Assembly: GCA_051891195.1 (NCBI GenBank)
Contig: JBJFEZ010000008.1
Coordinates: 1-64,000, forward strand
Direction: 5' to 3'
Length of the DNA stretch: 64,000 nt
DNA from: CAG-273 sp051891195
GTDB taxonomy: Bacteria; Bacillota; Clostridia; TANB77; CAG-508
The position numbers were made by a program, and so were the translations under genes. The notes beneath the pieces were generated by a model that was not told where the DNA came from, ran no database searches, and worked only from the letters and a program-made list of their open reading frames with translations. Positions 1 to 8,700 of this stretch are shown in pieces; the first letter of the stretch is position 1, and each line of letters opens with the position of its first letter.

Positions 1-119
1 ATTATTTAAAAATTTTTCAAGAAAAACTATTGACAATTAATAGTTAGTCTCTTTTTATTTTAATTTAATGTGATTATATCATTTAGTTGTTTAACTGTCT
101 ATAAAGAGCTTAAAAATCT

Positions 120-139
120 CACATATTTTGCAATATGTG
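120..139 (-). terminator. Weak hairpin terminator after the alcohol dehydrogenase
   Basis: CACATATT and AATATGTG pair around a TTGC loop. Read on the minus strand the stem is followed by a short T run (GATTTTTAA). It lies about 35 bases past the dehydrogenase stop codon. The rest of 1-173 shows no gene. Confidence 0.4.
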
Positions 140-173
140 CATTTTTACAGTATGCTAAATTAAAGTTGTAATT

Positions 174-1301
174 TTATGGTTTTAATATAACTTTTATACA
201 GTTGTCTTTTTTAGCATCAAATATTTCGTATGCGTATTTCCCTTGTTTTAATGGTAGTTTGTGTGTAATAATATCTGTTGCATCAAATTCTGCGTTTTTT
301 ATCTTTTTTAAAATAGGTTCTACATATCTTGTTGCTGGACATTGTCCCATTTTTAAAGTTATATTTTTAGTAAAGAAATTTCCTAATGGAAAATTATTAT
401 ATTTTGTTCCATAAACTCCTACTAGTGCAACGTGTCCGCATTTTCTAACTGCTTGTGATGCTATTTCTATTGCAGATTTTGAACCACCCTGTAGCTTTAA
501 TGCCGTTTCTAGCTTTTCTACTAATGACATTTTTCCGTCAACGCCTACACAGTCAATAACGCAGTCTGCTCCTCCTGATGTTATTTCTTTTATATATGCT
601 CCTGTTTGGTCATATTCTTCAAAGTTTACTATTTCGGCTCCATATCCTTTTGCGTGCTTTAATCTATATTCTACCCTGTCTACTGCAATTACTCTTTTTG
701 CACCTTTTAATATGCACCATTTTATAGTAAGAAGCCCTACAGGACCACACCCCAAAACTACAACAGTATCGTCTTTTTTTACATTTGCAATTTCTGTTCC
801 CCATAATGAAGTTGGTAGTATATCTGTTAGAAATAGAACTTGCTCATCTGATAATTCGTTTGGAACTTTTTTAGGGCCTACATTGGCATGTGGTACTCTT
901 AAATATTCAGCTTGTCCGCCTGCATAATCCCCATATAATTTACCAGCTCCTAATAGTCCTCCCACTTCTCCATACTCATTTGTATTATTGCATTGACTAA
1001 ATTCTTGATGATTGCAATAAAAACAGTGTCCACAAGCTACCGGAAATGGTACAATTACTCTGTCCCCTTTTCTTAGATTATTTACATTCTTTCCTATCTC
1101 TTCAATAATTCCCATAGTTTCGTGCCCTAATATAAAACCGTTGTACATTTCTTTAGCTAGCCCGTGTACTAAATGTAAGTCAGATCCACAAATAGACGTA
1201 GATGTTACTTTAATTATTATATCATCATCTTTTTCTATTTTTGGAGTAGGAACTTCTCTATATTGTACTTTTTGTATTCCATCATATACAAGTGCTTTCA
1301 T
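174..1301 (-). CDS. Zinc-dependent alcohol dehydrogenase, MDR family
   Basis: A 375-residue medium-chain dehydrogenase/reductase that should oxidise or reduce an alcohol/aldehyde with NAD(P) in the cytoplasm. Catalytic zinc ligands are visible as Cys38 (ICGSDLH) and His60-Glu61 (GHE). A structural zinc site is formed by Cys90, 93, 96 and 104. The Rossmann glycine motif GCGPVG is at 184-189. Length and the long insert after the Rossmann fold resemble the formaldehyde dehydrogenase-like subgroup, but the substrate cannot be read from sequence. The start is supported by an AGGTATT ribosome site just upstream. No in-frame CGG codon is used. It appears monocistronic. Confidence 0.85.
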   Translation of the reverse strand: MKALVYDGIQKVQYREVPTPKIEKDDDIIIKVTSTSICGSDLHLVHGLAKEMYNGFILGHETMGIIEEIGKNVNNLRKGDRVIVPFPVACGHCFYCNHQEFSQCNNTNEYGEVGGLLGAGKLYGDYAGGQAEYLRVPHANVGPKKVPNELSDEQVLFLTDILPTSLWGTEIANVKKDDTVVVLGCGPVGLLTIKWCILKGAKRVIAVDRVEYRLKHAKGYGAEIVNFEEYDQTGAYIKEITSGGADCVIDCVGVDGKMSLVEKLETALKLQGGSKSAIEIASQAVRKCGHVALVGVYGTKYNNFPLGNFFTKNITLKMGQCPATRYVEPILKKIKNAEFDATDIITHKLPLKQGKYAYEIFDAKKDNCIKVILKP

Positions 1302-1432
1302 TTAATACCTCCAAATTGTTTATATTAGCTTTTGTAGTTATTTGCTTTTTATACATTTATGTTGAATTATCAAATAAAAGCTAGTAGCCAAATTTTTTTT
1401 ATAGTTACTAGTGTTTACTTGTTATACAATAA

Positions 1433-1480
1433 AAACAGTTTCAAGAATAAGTCAGTTGACAAAATTTCTTGAAACTGTTT
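1433..1480 (-). terminator. Strong hairpin terminator
   Basis: A 15-bp perfect inverted repeat (1433-1447 with 1466-1480). On the minus strand it is followed by GTTTTTATTG. It begins 16 bases after the stop of the 71-residue gene and would also insulate the dehydrogenase. Confidence 0.7.
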
Positions 1481-1495
1481 GTCTCTTTTGGTTAC

Positions 1496-1711
1496 TTACT
1501 TGTACTGTGCATGATGTCGTACTGCAATAAAGCCTTGCGGTGTTTTTTCAGTCCATGCAGCCAGCTCAATCCAACCATCTTTATAACTATGAGTAGCTCT
1601 AATATTATTAAGAGCTTTTATTGCTAATTCTTCGGTTGGGCTTGCATTCACTGTACGGAAAGTCTCCTCGTATTGTAGTTTCTTTCCATCATGGTACATT
1701 GGTGCTTTCAT
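1496..1711 (-). CDS. Small protein of unknown function, 71 residues
   Basis: I do not recognise a family. The gene has a clear GGAGG ribosome site, a consensus promoter and a strong terminator, so it looks expressed. The first residues (MKAPMYHDGKKLQYEE) resemble the N-terminus of the neighbouring dehydrogenase (MKALVYDGIQKVQYRE), but the remainder does not follow the dehydrogenase fold. It may be a fusion of a dehydrogenase N-terminus with other sequence, or the resemblance may be chance. Base composition is less AT-rich than its neighbours, which could indicate transfer. Confidence 0.55.
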   Translation of the reverse strand: MKAPMYHDGKKLQYEETFRTVNASPTEELAIKALNNIRATHSYKDGWIELAAWTEKTPQGFIAVRHHAQYK

Positions 1712-1741
1712 TTTCTAAATACCTCCTTGAGTATTATATAT

Positions 1742-1770
1742 ATTATACCATTTGAAAAAAAGTAAATCAA
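1742..1770 (-). promoter_or_regulatory. Sigma-A type promoter of the 71-residue gene
   Basis: On the minus strand TTGATT, a 17-bp spacer and TATAAT (preceded by TGG) lie about 30 bases upstream of the start codon at 1711. Confidence 0.55.
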
Positions 1771-1788
1771 ATGTAATTTACATAATGT

Positions 1789-1893
1789 TTACATATGTCC
1801 TTTTGGAAATCCCCAATGTCCTTCTGTTTGCCGAATTAGCAAAACTTGTTTATTGTTTATTATAACGCACCCGCAGGATTTTTCTTTTTTAAT
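1789..1893 (-). pseudogene. N-terminal remnant of a Nudix hydrolase
   Basis: The minus strand reads through to a TAA giving KKEKSCGCVIINNK then QVLLIRQTEGHWGFPKGHM. This is the typical start of an Ap4A-hydrolase-like Nudix protein up to the first residues of the Nudix box. There is no ATG and the REXXEE half of the box is missing, so the gene is truncated and replaced by the promoter of the 71-residue gene. One codon (1831-1833) is an in-frame CGG where arginine or lysine is expected, which bears on the CGG question in the prophage. Confidence 0.65.
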
Positions 1894-1909
1894 ATTTTGT
1901 CTGTTCTTA

Positions 1910-2149
1910 TTATCTTATTACCTCACTTTCAAAATACTTTTCTTGGAAGTTTGTTAATTCTAATATTTGCTTATCTGTGTATTTTTTACCTTTAGGCACT
2001 ACAATAAGCTTATCATCATTGTCATTTATTCTATGTATTACTGCTATACACTCTCCTTCAAATTCTTCTATCGGTTCATTTACTCCTAAAATATAGCAGT
2101 CTATTTCTTCTCCATCTCCACTTACTGTGTTAGGTATATATATTATTTT
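1910..2149 (-). pseudogene. C-terminal remnant of a small inorganic pyrophosphatase
   Basis: Translation right after the stop of the MazG-like gene gives KIIYIPNTVSGDGEEIDCY, then ILGVNEPIEEFEGECIAVIH, and ends at TAA after 79 codons. This matches the C-terminal two thirds of the short Firmicutes inorganic pyrophosphatase. The N-terminal 30-40 residues and any start codon are missing. The remnant is in the same frame as the upstream gene, separated only by one TAA, so a deletion probably joined the two. Confidence 0.7.
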
Positions 2150-2458
2150 TTACTCTGATTCTTGTAAAAATATTTTTTCTTTAAAAGCTCCTCTTTTTTG
2201 CTCTTTTTCTTTTCTTATAGTTTCAAAGTTTTCTAAAGAAATATTCATTGAATTTAGTATTCCATAAATCACTTCAACAATATCAGCCAATTCTTCTACA
2301 TTGTTGTCTTCCAAATATTCTTTTACTTCTTCTTGTAGTTTTTTATTTAGCTCGTTTCTATAGTCTTCTTCATTTAATGTTTTAGTTTTTACTAATTTTC
2401 CTTCTGCTCTTATTATGTCTGGTATTTTGTCTCTTACAAGTTTATTATATGTTTTCAT
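2150..2458 (-). CDS. MazG-superfamily (phosphoribosyl-ATP pyrophosphohydrolase-like) protein
   Basis: A 102-residue protein beginning MKTYNKLVRDKIPDIIRAEG, the signature of small all-alpha NTP pyrophosphohydrolases related to HisE and MazG. The acidic stretch EEVKEYLEDNNVEELADIVE (about residues 43-62) supplies the metal-binding EExxE and ExxD residues. It probably hydrolyses a nucleoside triphosphate for pool cleansing; the substrate is unknown. No histidine genes are near, so a HisE role is unlikely. Its stop codon is followed in frame by the pyrophosphatase remnant, so the C-terminus may have been altered by a deletion. Confidence 0.75.
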   Translation of the reverse strand: MKTYNKLVRDKIPDIIRAEGKLVKTKTLNEEDYRNELNKKLQEEVKEYLEDNNVEELADIVEVIYGILNSMNISLENFETIRKEKEQKRGAFKEKIFLQESE

Positions 2459-2490
2459 TTAAATTTTTCCTTTCTCTTTATGCTTTGCTT

Positions 2491-2592
2491 TTAGTTAATT
2501 GATAGCTTTGCTATTTCAACTGGATTTTTGCTAACACTTGTTAATACTAATTCCTTAATATTTTGATATTTTTCATTTATTGTATATTCCAT
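2491..2592 (-). CDS. Short ORF, 33 residues, possibly a gene remnant
   Basis: ATG at 2592 follows a good GGAGGG ribosome site and gives MEYTINEKYQNIKELVLTSV then SKNPVEIAKLSIN before a stop. It reads like the first helix of a larger helical protein that has lost its rest, in keeping with the decayed genes around it. No family is assigned. Confidence 0.3.
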   Translation of the reverse strand: MEYTINEKYQNIKELVLTSVSKNPVEIAKLSIN

Positions 2593-2667
2593 TTTCCCTC
2601 CAAGCGCTTCTATAAATTAATAATTATAGCTATTATTATACCATAAATAGCATATAAATTTTAATTT

Positions 2668-3507
2668 TTAATGTTTTCTATTTTGGTTTGATGTATATGT
2701 TTCATTTGTATTATACATTTGATTATATTCTTGTATTTCTTGTGTTTGTCTACTCATACCTTTTCCACAAGCCGGATTTGTTAAAGGACAATGTCTACCA
2801 CAACCTGTACAGAATAATTTTGATAAATATTCCTCTATTGTTGGTTTATCAGTTACCGTTGATGAATTAGTTTGAGTGTTTTTATCTTCATCACTTTCAT
2901 TTTCTTTTTGTAATGTGTTGTTTATTGGTTTTTCTGTGTTTTCAATTTCATAATGTAAGTCTATTTCTTTTCTTGGAATCATTAATTTTTTTACAATATT
3001 ACATTTTAATAACATTACAATAACAATTACTGCTATTACTCCTAACATTATTTTTTCTGTAAGACTATCTTTTTTTATCTTAATTGCATTTCTTATAAAT
3101 TCCCAATGTACTCCTATATGTATTAATAGTACTATTGCTAACCAGTATGCAAAAAAGTGATGCCACTGACTTGCAGCTCCTATGTTATTTGTTGTAATAT
3201 TAGTTAAAATATGTGTAGATATTAATATACCTGTAATAACATTTAATATTACTAATATTAACAATATTATATCTATTACATACATAATTTTAGTTTTTGT
3301 TTTTATTCCTTTTTTAAATAAATTTATAGTAATTGATTTTATCCATTTTAAATTTAAGATTTTGTGAAATATAAATAGAAAAAATACTACAATTCCTAAT
3401 ATTTCGTGCAGTTTTATTCCTGTAAAAGATAGATTCATAAGACAAATCATTATTATACCCATTACAATATCTAGTATTATTTTTCTTTTCAATTTAAATT
3501 CTCCCAT
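2668..3507 (-). CDS. DUF4405-type membrane protein with Cys-rich tail
   Basis: 279 residues with four to five membrane segments in the first 170 residues, including His residues placed as in cytochrome b561-like DUF4405 domains (GIKLHEILG, IFHKILNL, SQWHHFFAYW, LIHIGVHWEF). A polar linker follows, then a compact Cys motif CTGCGRHCPLTNPACGKG near residue 235 that could bind metal or a cluster. The family is thought to take part in membrane electron transfer; the partner is not encoded nearby. A rhodanese remnant lies directly upstream, so a redox or sulfur-handling locus may have decayed here. Confidence 0.75.
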   Translation of the reverse strand: MGEFKLKRKIILDIVMGIIMICLMNLSFTGIKLHEILGIVVFFLFIFHKILNLKWIKSITINLFKKGIKTKTKIMYVIDIILLILVILNVITGILISTHILTNITTNNIGAASQWHHFFAYWLAIVLLIHIGVHWEFIRNAIKIKKDSLTEKIMLGVIAVIVIVMLLKCNIVKKLMIPRKEIDLHYEIENTEKPINNTLQKENESDEDKNTQTNSSTVTDKPTIEEYLSKLFCTGCGRHCPLTNPACGKGMSRQTQEIQEYNQMYNTNETYTSNQNRKH

Positions 3508-3594
3508 TCTTATTATATTACTTTATTAGCTTTAATTTTATAATTGTTTTTTGAATATTTTGTGTAGTTCTTGTAAAAAATCTATAATTGATAA

Positions 3595-3752
3595 TTACTT
3601 AACAATTTCGCCTTTCCAGTCTATTATTCCACCAAATTCAATTAAATTGGTATATCCTAATTTTTTTAATTTTTCTCTTTTTTATTTAACATCAAAATCA
3701 CTCCTACAACTATTACAATTATTATTAACATACTACATATTGTTTTATTCAT
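3595..3752 (-). pseudogene. Decayed rhodanese-like lipoprotein/secreted protein
   Basis: ATG at 3752 with a GGGAGGT ribosome site starts a hydrophobic signal segment (MNKTICSMLIIIVIVVGVIL) that stops after 28 codons. In another frame the next bases read KLKKLGYTNLIEFGGIIDWK and then end, which is the C-terminal end of a rhodanese domain (normally ...LGYxNVYxLGGIxxW). The middle of the domain including the active-site Cys loop is gone, so a deletion plus frameshift has killed it. No CGG is involved. Confidence 0.6.
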
Positions 3753-3782
3753 CTTGACCTCCCTATGAATTGTAAGTTGTTG

Positions 3783-4208
3783 CTAAGTCAAATATTTGAA
3801 CACTTGCTCCGGATATATCTTTAACTCTCCATTTACAAAGTTATCTATATCAATCCATATTGCATCAGTTTCACAATTATCATCAATTATATGATATTTT
3901 TCTTTATAATCCGAATCATTTATATCAACATTATAAAATAATATTAATTCGTGTGCATTTTTTCCATTATAAGTAAATATATTTTCAGAAATACCTAAAA
4001 ATTCTCCCACATTAATATCTATATTAAGTTCTTCTTTAAATTCTCTTTTTAAAGCATCTTTGCTATTTTCTAAAAATTCAATACCTCCACCTATACTTCT
4101 ATAGAATGTTTCATTTTTAGTTTTATCATATCCTTCACTGACTAAAATTTTATTATCTTTTTTTACTATGCCAAGTACAATAGGTCTTATCTCCTTAAAT
4201 TTATCCAT
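3783..4208 (-). CDS. Nudix hydrolase
   Basis: 141 residues. The Nudix box GX5EX7REXXEEXX is complete: Gly41, Glu47, Arg55-Glu56, Glu59-Glu60. The N-terminal strand IRPIVLGIVKKDNKILVSEG and the C-terminal IYPEQVFKYL fit small ADP-ribose/NTP pyrophosphatase-like members; substrate unknown. It is the last host gene before the prophage and is separated from it by the terminator of the interrupted tRNA gene. The start is supported by an AGGTAAAG site. Confidence 0.85.
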   Translation of the reverse strand: MDKFKEIRPIVLGIVKKDNKILVSEGYDKTKNETFYRSIGGGIEFLENSKDALKREFKEELNIDINVGEFLGISENIFTYNGKNAHELILFYNVDINDSDYKEKYHIIDDNCETDAIWIDIDNFVNGELKIYPEQVFKYLT

Positions 4209-4354
4209 ATCTAAACTTTACCTCCCTACAAATTACTATTTTTCATCCAAATTATATCACTTTTCCTTTAAAAAATAAACGAATTAAAACTTAAATTTTT
4301 TCTCCTAATTTTCACTTCAAAAAACTTTCGCCACTTTTTTAGTGCAATAAAAAA

Positions 4355-4379
4355 ATCAAGGAACTTTAAATTCCTTGAT
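4355..4379 (-). terminator. Original terminator of the interrupted tRNA-fMet gene
   Basis: ATCAAGGAA and TTCCTTGAT form a 9-bp stem followed on the minus strand by TTTTTTTATTG. It sits a few bases past the CCA end of the displaced tRNA 3' half, where the terminator of the intact host tRNA gene would have been before integration. Confidence 0.7.
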
Positions 4380-4384
4380 AAATC

Positions 4385-4430
4385 TGGTTGTGTGGGTAAG
4401 ACTCGGACTTACGACCTTCGGGTTATGAGC
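4385..4430 (-). pseudogene. Displaced 3' half of the host initiator tRNA (attL side)
   Basis: Minus strand reads from the anticodon loop (CTCATAACCCGAAGGTC) through a paired T arm (GTAAG/CTTAC) to an encoded CCA at 4385-4387. There is no 5' half next to it; that half is 39 kb away at 43347-43376. The acceptor strand CCACACA no longer pairs with the host 5' strand at two positions and the T loop has TCC in place of TTC, as expected for a fragment free to drift since displacement. Confidence 0.75.
4412..4430. repeat. attL core, 19 bp
   Basis: Sequence CGACCTTCGGGTTATGAGC, identical to 43328-43346. It covers the anticodon loop, 3' anticodon stem and variable loop of the initiator tRNA. Confidence 0.85.
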
Positions 4431-4557
4431 GTGTTTTAAGCAAAAATAGTCATTTTACTTTTTTATGTTAAAATCAATATATTCTTAGATATTACTGCAT
4501 TTGACAATAATCTTATAACAGCATAAAAATACATATAAATGTTTGTTTTTTCATAGT

Positions 4558-4579
4558 AATTACGTCAAAATTACGTCAA
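4558..4579. repeat. Left arm-type repeat with two ACGTCA boxes
   Basis: ACGTCA at 4562-4567 and 4573-4578, 11 bp apart. The 22-bp block is identical to 43231-43252 next to the integrase. Direct repeats inside both prophage ends are typical of arm-type binding sites of tyrosine integrases. Confidence 0.65.
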
Positions 4580-4640
4580 TTTTTCTGTAAAGATTTGTAA
4601 ATTTGTTTGTCTTCTTTTCAGTAAATTTATAATATAAAAA

Positions 4641-4662
4641 GACCAGCTCCGAAGAGCCAGTC
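4641..4662 (-). terminator. Terminator of the 62-residue gene
   Basis: On the minus strand GACTGGCTC, a UUCG loop and GAGCTGGTC pair (two G-U pairs), followed by TTTTTATATT. Confidence 0.7.
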
Positions 4663-4686
4663 AAATCTATTAGTGTTATTATATTA

Positions 4687-4875
4687 CTATATCGTTTTTG
4701 AATTGTCAAGGATTATTTCTCTGCATAGATTTTCAAAACTTATTCCGCTAATATATTTCAAACTTTCGCTGGAGAGATATCCTTCTTGAGTTGCTACTTT
4801 ATTCCACTCTTTTTCAGTTAGCATTCTTGATAGTTCTTTTATCTTTTGTAGTGACTTCTCAAAATATTCTTTCAT
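4687..4875 (-). CDS. Small prophage protein near attL, 62 residues
   Basis: I do not recognise a named family. The protein is helical and charged (MKEYFEKSLQKIKELSRMLT) with a central EGYLSSESLKYISG stretch that looks like a small helix-turn-helix. A GGAG ribosome site precedes the ATG and a UUCG terminator follows the stop. It stands alone between attL and the late operon, a position often used by genes expressed in the lysogen. Confidence 0.6.
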   Translation of the reverse strand: MKEYFEKSLQKIKELSRMLTEKEWNKVATQEGYLSSESLKYISGISFENLCREIILDNSKTI

Positions 4876-5106
4876 AAAATCACTCTCCTTTTACATATTA
4901 TAGCATTTTATGTAAAGTTTGTGTGTCGAACGGTGTCGTTTAGATAAAATTTCTATAATCAATTTTTTCCTTGATTTTTCAATGAAAAACGACCCTCTAA
5001 AATCAATTTTAAGCCTTTTTTATTTTTGAGACATATAGTTTGTTGTATTAATTTTATATATTTTTTATATTTTTGACAAATTTCTACATTTTTTTCATTA
5101 TTGTCC

Positions 5107-5115
5107 TGGTATAAT
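5107..5115 (+). promoter_or_regulatory. Extended -10 promoter
   Basis: TGGTATAAT, an extended -10 element, lies just upstream of the ribosome site of the zinc-ribbon membrane protein gene. No good -35 is at 17 bp; a TTGACA at 5073-5078 is too far. Confidence 0.45.
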
Positions 5116-5136
5116 TATATAAAAAGGGGGATTTTT

Positions 5137-5727
5137 ATGTATTGTAGGAAATGTGGAAATAAATTGTTAGACTCCGATAAATTTTGTGCTAAATGTGGTA
5201 ATAAAATAATATTAGAAGAAAAAAATTCTAAAATTAAAGATGTTAAAAATATTGAAAGTCAAGAGCAACTACAACAAGTATCAACTCAACTTTCTCAAGA
5301 AGACAACGTTAATTTAGACAATAATTCAAAAAAGTTACCTATGAACTGGTGGAAATTTTGGCAATATTTTAGACTACCAGTTGGACTTCTAATATCTATA
5401 TACAACTTATCATATTATAGTGAAGCTACTATAAACTTTATTACAATAATTGTTTTTATTGCTAATATAGTATTAATATGCTTAATTGGATATGCATTCT
5501 ACGGTTTAATTGAAAGAAAAAAATTCGGATATAATGTTTTAATAACTGTTCTATTTTTAGAACCATTATGGAACTGTTTTTTTAATTGCTTAGAAAATTG
5601 TGATAGCTCTACGCAGATAGCAGAATTTATTATTACATTTTTATTTGCCTTTGGCTTTATTTGTGCAGTATGGGTTTATCCTAATTATGTTTATTTTACC
5701 AAAAGAAAAAAATTGTTTTGTATGTAA
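5137..5727 (+). CDS. Zinc-ribbon membrane protein, possible lysogenic conversion gene
   Basis: 196 residues from the ATG at 5137, chosen because AAAGGGGGA lies directly upstream; an in-frame TTG at 5101 has none. The N-terminus is a zinc ribbon (CRKCGNKLL...FCAKCGNK), then a Gln/Asn-rich linker, then about four membrane segments. It is the only plus-strand gene in the late half of the prophage, has its own promoter and terminator, and is next to attL. That position suggests expression in the lysogen, for example in superinfection exclusion, but no function can be read from the sequence. Confidence 0.7.
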   Translation: MYCRKCGNKLLDSDKFCAKCGNKIILEEKNSKIKDVKNIESQEQLQQVSTQLSQEDNVNLDNNSKKLPMNWWKFWQYFRLPVGLLISIYNLSYYSEATINFITIIVFIANIVLICLIGYAFYGLIERKKFGYNVLITVLFLEPLWNCFFNCLENCDSSTQIAEFIITFLFAFGFICAVWVYPNYVYFTKRKKLFCM

Positions 5728-5755
5728 AAGAGGACATTTAAAAACGTCCTCTTTT
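5726..5755. terminator. Bidirectional terminator between convergent genes
   Basis: AAAAGAGGAC and GTCCTCTTTT form a 10-bp stem, with T runs on both strands. It ends the zinc-ribbon gene on the plus strand and the late operon on the minus strand. Confidence 0.8.
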
Positions 5756-5756
5756 T

Positions 5757-8700
5757 TTACCATTCTACTGTACCATCTTTATATACTGTAAATCCTTTTA
5801 ATTTACTATATAATTTTAATTTATCTTCTTTACTTAAATTTGAACTTTTAATATAATTTGCTAAAGTAGTTCGTTCGCTACTCTCTAATTTATATTGAGT
5901 TCCTAACAATAGCAATCTTTGTGTATATGATATTTTCATTTCGTTTAAATATGTTCTTCTTTTTTTCTCTGCACTTCCAGTTATTGTTTTTCCTTTTAAT
6001 GTACCATCATCTTTCTTGTCTGAAGAAAAATCTTGTTGTTTATAGTTTAAGTATTTATCTATATTTAATCCGTCTTCTGTAAAAAAGTTTTTAATTAAAG
6101 GATAAGTTTCATCTTCTGAAGATAATATATAATTTTCATATAGTACTGTTTTTTCTTTGTTTGAATAATTGGAGTCTACTAAAATTTGTATTTTTTCGTC
6201 AGCATTCTTTACTCCTGCTGTATTTATCTTATAGCTATAATATGTTGATGCTTTTACATCTTTCAAAATTTCTCTTGTCTTAGAATATTCTTTGGTATCT
6301 AATCCTAGCACATCATATTTTGCTTTTGAATATGAATCTGAAATAATTTCGTTTATTACTTTTGCCTTTTCATCATTGCTTAACTTTTTATAGTTTTTAC
6401 TAGTCAATAGACTATTTAGAGATTCTTCTACATATTTCCCACTAACTTTTTGAAAATTACTTCTTTGTGTTGATGTCATTGTTATTTTTTCGCCATTACT
6501 ATTTATATAATATGGAGCTGTTCTTGGAAATATTGTTGTATCTCCTGTTTGCATATACACATTATAAATTTCTTCTCCGACTTTACTTAATTGACCTTTA
6601 TTCGTATTTGCAGGATTAAACATTACATTCCATAAATTATTATTGCCTCCATATTTTTGTATATCATTTCCTAGAGTGTCTACTGCCACAGGTAATGTTT
6701 GACTTAACCCAGGAATTTTAGCTTTTATTGAATTTATTGCACTTTGTACTGGTTCATTATATTCAAAAGATGTTCTTTGTGTGCTATCTATCATATCTGC
6801 AATTTGCTTACTAAATGTAGGTATTGCTCTAGCTGGTAATTCTAATATAGCTTGTGAAAGGTTTTCTAAAGTAGTTCCATTTCCATTTAAAACAGTATTT
6901 AAACTTTCCATAAATGATTGCTGTAGTAACTGTTCTGTTCCTATGTCCATAGCTTTAATTGCTTTTTCTATAGCGTTAGCATCTGGATTGTCTTTACTAT
7001 ATTTAACATAGTTTGTCATTATTGCTAAAGGTGTCGCAACTGGTTGAGCCCAATCGTATGTGAAACTTTTATCACCAATTTTTATTGAATAACTGCTAAT
7101 TCCCAAAGAATTTTTCATAAAGTTTTTAATGTCTTTGTCGTCATCAGATTCTCCTGTTGCTATGCCTGCTTTTGCTAAACCATATGCTAAAACGTAAAGA
7201 AGTGTTCCTGCCAATCCTTTACCAACATTTTGAACAAAATTATGCTGTAGTTGTGCAGAATACTGTCCATTTTGTAATGAATTTGTAAATTTCTTTGCAT
7301 CTAAAGCTAATGTCTTTGTTAACCCTACTGGCGAATAATCTACAATAGCTTTTGTTAAATTTGCTGGTGTTTTTGCAAATGGAATTAAAACATCTCCTAG
7401 TCCGTAGCCTTTAATGTTTGCTTTATTTAAAATGTTTCTTATGCTTAAAACTGCTTGAGTATAATTATTACTATCTTGCCAAGTTCTTTGTAAAGCCTCA
7501 TTAGTTGCTATATCGATCATATCTTGGTTAACTTCTGTAGTATTATTTAAAACCATCTGATTATTAATAGAATTAGTAAATGTTGCTTCATAAAATCCTC
7601 TATCTCCAACATCTAATGCAAAAGATAATATGTTATCTACCCTATTAAGTGCTTTGCCAATCCCATTGTCTTTAAAACTTTTTCCTTCTCCTATTTCAAA
7701 TCTATTGTCTTCAACATTTCTTGTATTGATACCTTTTTTAAAATCATCATATGATTCAAATACACCTTTTCCAAAACCTTTAGCATATCCCTTAATTCCC
7801 TCTTTAGTAATTCCAGTTGTTCTTATTCCTGTTTTTTTAGAAATTAATTTATCTAATGCTCCAGCAAAAACATCACTTGTTGCATTTACAGGTAATACAA
7901 CAGCATTCCCCATAACATTTCTTACTTGTGTTTTAGGATTAAATAACATTGATATACGCATCCACGCTTTTACACTTTGACCTGTTGTAGCTGGAATTTT
8001 ATCACTTACGAGTTTTTGAATTTGTGCTAGTTTTACATTTTTCTCTCTTCCATCTTCTAACTCAGAGACTTCTTTCATTGTATCTAGTATTGTCTGAGTT
8101 TCTTCTTGAGTTAAATTAAATTTGTCTTGATTAGCTTCTATCCATTCTTTAGATTTTCCCTCTACCATTTTACTATATACTTCATTTAGTTCACTTTGTG
8201 CATAATAAAACATACCTTCCGGTGTCAACCTTGAAAGTATGTTATAAGCTTGTACAGCTTGACCTGCGCTCGTTCCCATTTGTCTCATTTTTTTTGCAAC
8301 TTCTACAGCTCCCTGATAATCTCCAGAGTCTTGATATTGCTTTAATAATATCCAGCCTTTTGCAACATCTTCTGCACTTGTATTTTTATCATTTTTGCTA
8401 AACCAATTTAATGTTTCTTTTTCTCCTCCGTCTTTTAAAGAATTATAAGCTTTTTCTAATGTTTTTTCATTAGTAATTCCTTTATAATATCTTATATTCT
8501 CCTCTTGTGACATAACTTTTCTTAAATCTTCATTCAAGAATTGAGAATCCACTGCAATATTAGATAAGAAGTTACTTTGTTTGTTTCCTCTCTCATATTT
8601 TTTTGAATTTAATTTTGGTGTTGTATTTGCATCTTCTCTTGACAAATTAGAGATTTCACTAGGATTTAATATTTTATTTTTTTGCTGTCTAGTATATTCT

